From positions 1 through 14,511 of the forward strand of contig URLG01000065.1 in assembly GCA_900548535.1 (NCBI GenBank): DNA of 14,511 nt, given 5' to 3'. Position 1 is the stretch's first letter; each line of letters begins with the position of its first letter. Below the pieces are notes generated by a model. That model searched no databases, was not told the origin of the DNA, and worked only from the letters and a program-made list of their open reading frames with translations. Source of the DNA: Candidatus Segatella intestinihominis. Its GTDB lineage: Bacteria > Bacteroidota > Bacteroidia > Bacteroidales > Bacteroidaceae. This document shows, piece after piece, positions 13,064-14,511 of this stretch. A program made the translations under genes and the position numbers.

Positions 13064-13122
13064 CCTAAAATATAGGCAAAAAAACGCAGAAATTTACCTA
13101 AAACATAGGCAAATTCCTGCGT
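13064..13122. repeat. Second 33-bp-spaced repeat pair plus hairpin between the divergent promoters
   Basis: cctaaaatataggcaaa (13064-13080) recurs as cctaaaacataggcaaa (13097-13113) with one mismatch, again 33 bp apart. The second copy lies in a hairpin: ACGCAG (13084-13089) pairs with CTGCGT (13117-13122), continuing with AATTT/AAATT and CCTA/TAGG blocks. It lies between the ATPase and MFS promoters. Confidence 0.65.
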
Positions 13123-13160
13123 AAATCTACACTTTTCAATATAATTTTAGCTTGAAAAAG

Positions 13161-13191
13161 TTGGAACTTCTTTATTTTTTTCGTAATTTTG
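13161..13191 (+). promoter_or_regulatory. Promoter of the MFS transporter gene
   Basis: TTGG (13161-13164) and TAATTTTG (13184-13191) are spaced by 19 bases and match the Bacteroidetes -33/-7 pattern. Transcription should begin near 13198. This rules out an in-frame TTG at 13152 as the start codon of the transporter. Confidence 0.6.
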
Positions 13192-13220
13192 CAGCCTCAA
13201 TTATAAATAAGGTATATAGG

Positions 13221-14387
13221 ATGACAATGAATTTGAGTGATTTGGCACGCAAGCGAGTGGCTGTTGCTGCTTATTATTTTGTACCGGGAGTGGTGTTTGC
13301 CAGTTGGGCTAGCCGCATTCCGGATGTAAAGCATCTGTTGCACTTGAGCAATGGACAGTTGGGATCGGTATTGTTTGCCATTCCTATTGGACAACTCCTG
13401 ATGATGGCTTTTTCGGGGATATTGGTTACCAAGTTTGGAAGTAAGAGAATGTTGGTATTGTGTGAATTGTTATATGCTTTGGCTTTGCTGAGCATCGGTT
13501 TCAGTACCACCATTTTCCATCTCATTCTTAGTTTGGTGGCTTTCGGTATGATGGCTAACTTGATGAACATCGCCACCAATACGCAGGCTTGTTTGTTGGA
13601 AAAGATGTATGGCAGAAACATCATGTCTTCCTTTCATGGCTTGTGGAGCCTTGGGGGATTTTCTGGTGGTATCATCGGCTCTGTCTTTGCCAATACGCTG
13701 CTGCCTATTCCCGTGCATTTTGGTTCTATCTTAGCGATGTCAGTCCTCGTCATCTTCATCGGTTATCATTTCTTGGTAGATGACCAGACGGCAGCGGCTG
13801 AGGAGGAAGATGTGCCTAAGTTCTCCTTACGTAGCATTGACCCTGTATTGTTCTTATTAGGATTGATGGGTTTCGGAGGAATGTTCTGCGAGGGAACTGT
13901 ATATGATTGGAGTAGTGTGTATTTCTCTTCGGTGGTAAAACCAGATGATGCTTTTATTCGAGCTGGCTATGTGGCTGGAATGGGAGCGATGACGCTCGGT
14001 AGATTCTTGGCGGATGGGTTTGTTACAAAGTATGGACCAGCCAAGGTCTTGAAAACATGTGGTGTCTTGATATTGGTCGGTCTTTGGATGGCTGCCGGCT
14101 TACCTTATCTCATCACTGCCACTTTGGGCTTCTTGCTAGTGGGTTTTGGTATCTCTTCTTCGGTGCCTATCTGTTATAGCATTGCGGGCAAACTGGGTAC
14201 GATGAAGGCGAGCATCGCTCTGACCATTGTTTCGAGCATCAGTTTCTTTGGTTTCTTAGTGGGACCTCCTGTCATCGGTTGGCTTTCCGAGGCTACTAAT
14301 CTTCGCATTGCCATTAGCATTGCTGCTTGTTTCGGATTATTTATTGCCTTTATTGCAGGAAAGGTTAGCAAGAGGGTAGAGCCATAA
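13221..14387 (+). CDS. MFS transporter, YbjJ-like
   Basis: The product is a 388-residue inner-membrane protein with about 12 hydrophobic segments in two halves, separated by a charged loop near residues 190-205 (DDQTAAAEEEDVPKF). ASWASRIPDVK (27-37) followed by LSNGQLG, the MFS loop motif GILVTKFGSKR (66-76) and EGTVYDWSSVYF (from 224) are typical of the YbjJ group of the major facilitator superfamily. The substrate is unknown. The start is ATG 13221, inside the transcript predicted from the promoter at 13184; ATG 13227 (MNLSDLARKR) with AGG six bases upstream is an equally good start. It is a single-gene unit, divergent from the ATPase and ended by a strong terminator that overlaps its stop codon. 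Confidence 0.88.
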   Translation: MTMNLSDLARKRVAVAAYYFVPGVVFASWASRIPDVKHLLHLSNGQLGSVLFAIPIGQLLMMAFSGILVTKFGSKRMLVLCELLYALALLSIGFSTTIFHLILSLVAFGMMANLMNIATNTQACLLEKMYGRNIMSSFHGLWSLGGFSGGIIGSVFANTLLPIPVHFGSILAMSVLVIFIGYHFLVDDQTAAAEEEDVPKFSLRSIDPVLFLLGLMGFGGMFCEGTVYDWSSVYFSSVVKPDDAFIRAGYVAGMGAMTLGRFLADGFVTKYGPAKVLKTCGVLILVGLWMAAGLPYLITATLGFLLVGFGISSSVPICYSIAGKLGTMKASIALTIVSSISFFGFLVGPPVIGWLSEATNLRIAISIAACFGLFIAFIAGKVSKRVEP

Positions 14388-14427
14388 AAAACTCGCCAAG
14401 TGGAATCAATCACTTGGCGAGTTTTTT
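14386..14427. terminator. Perfect bidirectional intrinsic terminator
   Basis: AAAAAACTCGCCAAGTG (14386-14402) and CACTTGGCGAGTTTTTT (14411-14427) form a 17-bp perfect stem around an 8-base loop, with A and T tracts on the two sides. It can terminate the MFS transcript rightward and the converging gene at 14450 leftward. The left arm starts within the MFS stop codon. Confidence 0.92.
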
Positions 14428-14449
14428 ATTGTTATCAAATGATGTGTCT

Positions 14450-14511
14450 TTACAAGAACAAACTTCCTATCTGGAAGACCAGGGCTGATACTACCCATGC
14501 CAGGAGCGTGG
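14450..14511 (-). CDS. feoB: C-terminal end of a membrane protein, probably ferrous iron transporter FeoB (partial)
   Basis: The leftward frame entering from the right edge reads TLLAWVVSALVFQIGSLFL and stops at 14450-14452. This hydrophobic tail resembles the last transmembrane segment of Bacteroidetes FeoB (typically ...LAWxVxxxVYQIGxLF), the GTP-driven Fe(II) permease. Only 19 residues are visible, so the name rests on a short motif; another polytopic membrane protein remains possible. The gene runs toward the bidirectional terminator at 14386-14427, converging on the MFS gene. Confidence 0.5.
   Translation of the reverse strand, partial: TLLAWVVSALVFQIGSLFL

Larger units (their letters stand above)
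12923..13143. repeat. Five-copy iteron array (TACACTTTTCAATATA), four copies at exact 33-bp spacing
   Basis: Copies start at 12923 (one base different), 12956, 12989, 13022 (matching for its first 13 bases) and 13128. The first four are exactly 33 bp apart, the sequences between them are unrelated, and all copies have the same orientation. The copy at 13022 overlaps the -7 element of the ATPase promoter, three copies fall in its 5' leader, and the outlying copy lies about 20 bp upstream of the -33 element of the MFS promoter. This looks like an operator array for a DNA-binding protein or a set of RNA sites in the leader. Confidence 0.85.

Noticed and set aside
12923..13143. CRISPR array
   Set aside because: The repeated unit is only 16 bp with 17-bp gaps, the fifth copy is out of phase, the array overlaps a promoter and leader, and there are no cas genes.

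Overview
The window looks like chromosomal DNA of a gut or oral Bacteroidales, most likely a Prevotella/Segatella. The reasons are the AT-rich intergenic DNA, weak Shine-Dalgarno signals, and several promoters with the Bacteroidetes -7 element TAnnTTTG about 19-20 bases after a TTG-type -33 element. The protein flavours (AAA_14/DUF4143 ATPase, SNF2-Mod-Res cassette, HEPN-MNT pair) fit. This taxonomic call is an inference.

Left part (1-1320): a worn accessory patch. A 22-codon leftward ORF may be the remnant of a Fic-like gene. A promoter-like site is followed by the C-terminal scrap of a COG2865-type (AlbA_2/HATPase_c_4) regulator. An apparently intact leftward MNT nucleotidyltransferase-HEPN toxin-antitoxin pair comes next. 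A 40-bp sequence carrying a leftward promoter occurs twice, in front of the 22-codon ORF and in front of the MNT gene.

Centre (1421-10947): a rightward three-gene restriction-modification-like operon: a SNF2 helicase (978 aa), a beta-class adenine methyltransferase of type III Mod type (976 aa) and a type III Res-like helicase-nuclease (1082 aa) with a C-terminal PD...DxK motif. The helicase and nuclease would restrict and the methyltransferase would mark self DNA; the SNF2 protein is an extra motor not found in classical two-gene type III systems. A leader of about 320 nt precedes the operon. Its last 190 nt can fold in two mutually exclusive ways, one of which forms a strong intrinsic terminator and pairs the bases just before the SNF2 start codon. 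The catalytic and target-recognition core of the methyltransferase is distinctly more AT-rich than the rest of the gene, which suggests a segment exchange.

Right part (10948-14511): a 610-bp gene-free stretch between converging genes is packed with palindromes and short tandem repeats. It is followed by a leftward AAA_14/DUF4143 ATPase whose promoter region carries five copies of a 16-bp motif, four of them spaced exactly 33 bp apart. Divergent from it is an MFS transporter of the YbjJ kind, then a perfect bidirectional terminator, then the last 19 codons of a leftward membrane protein that looks like FeoB.

The best candidates for something undescribed are the bistable leader RNA in front of the SNF2-Mod-Res operon and the 33-bp phased motif array in front of the ATPase.
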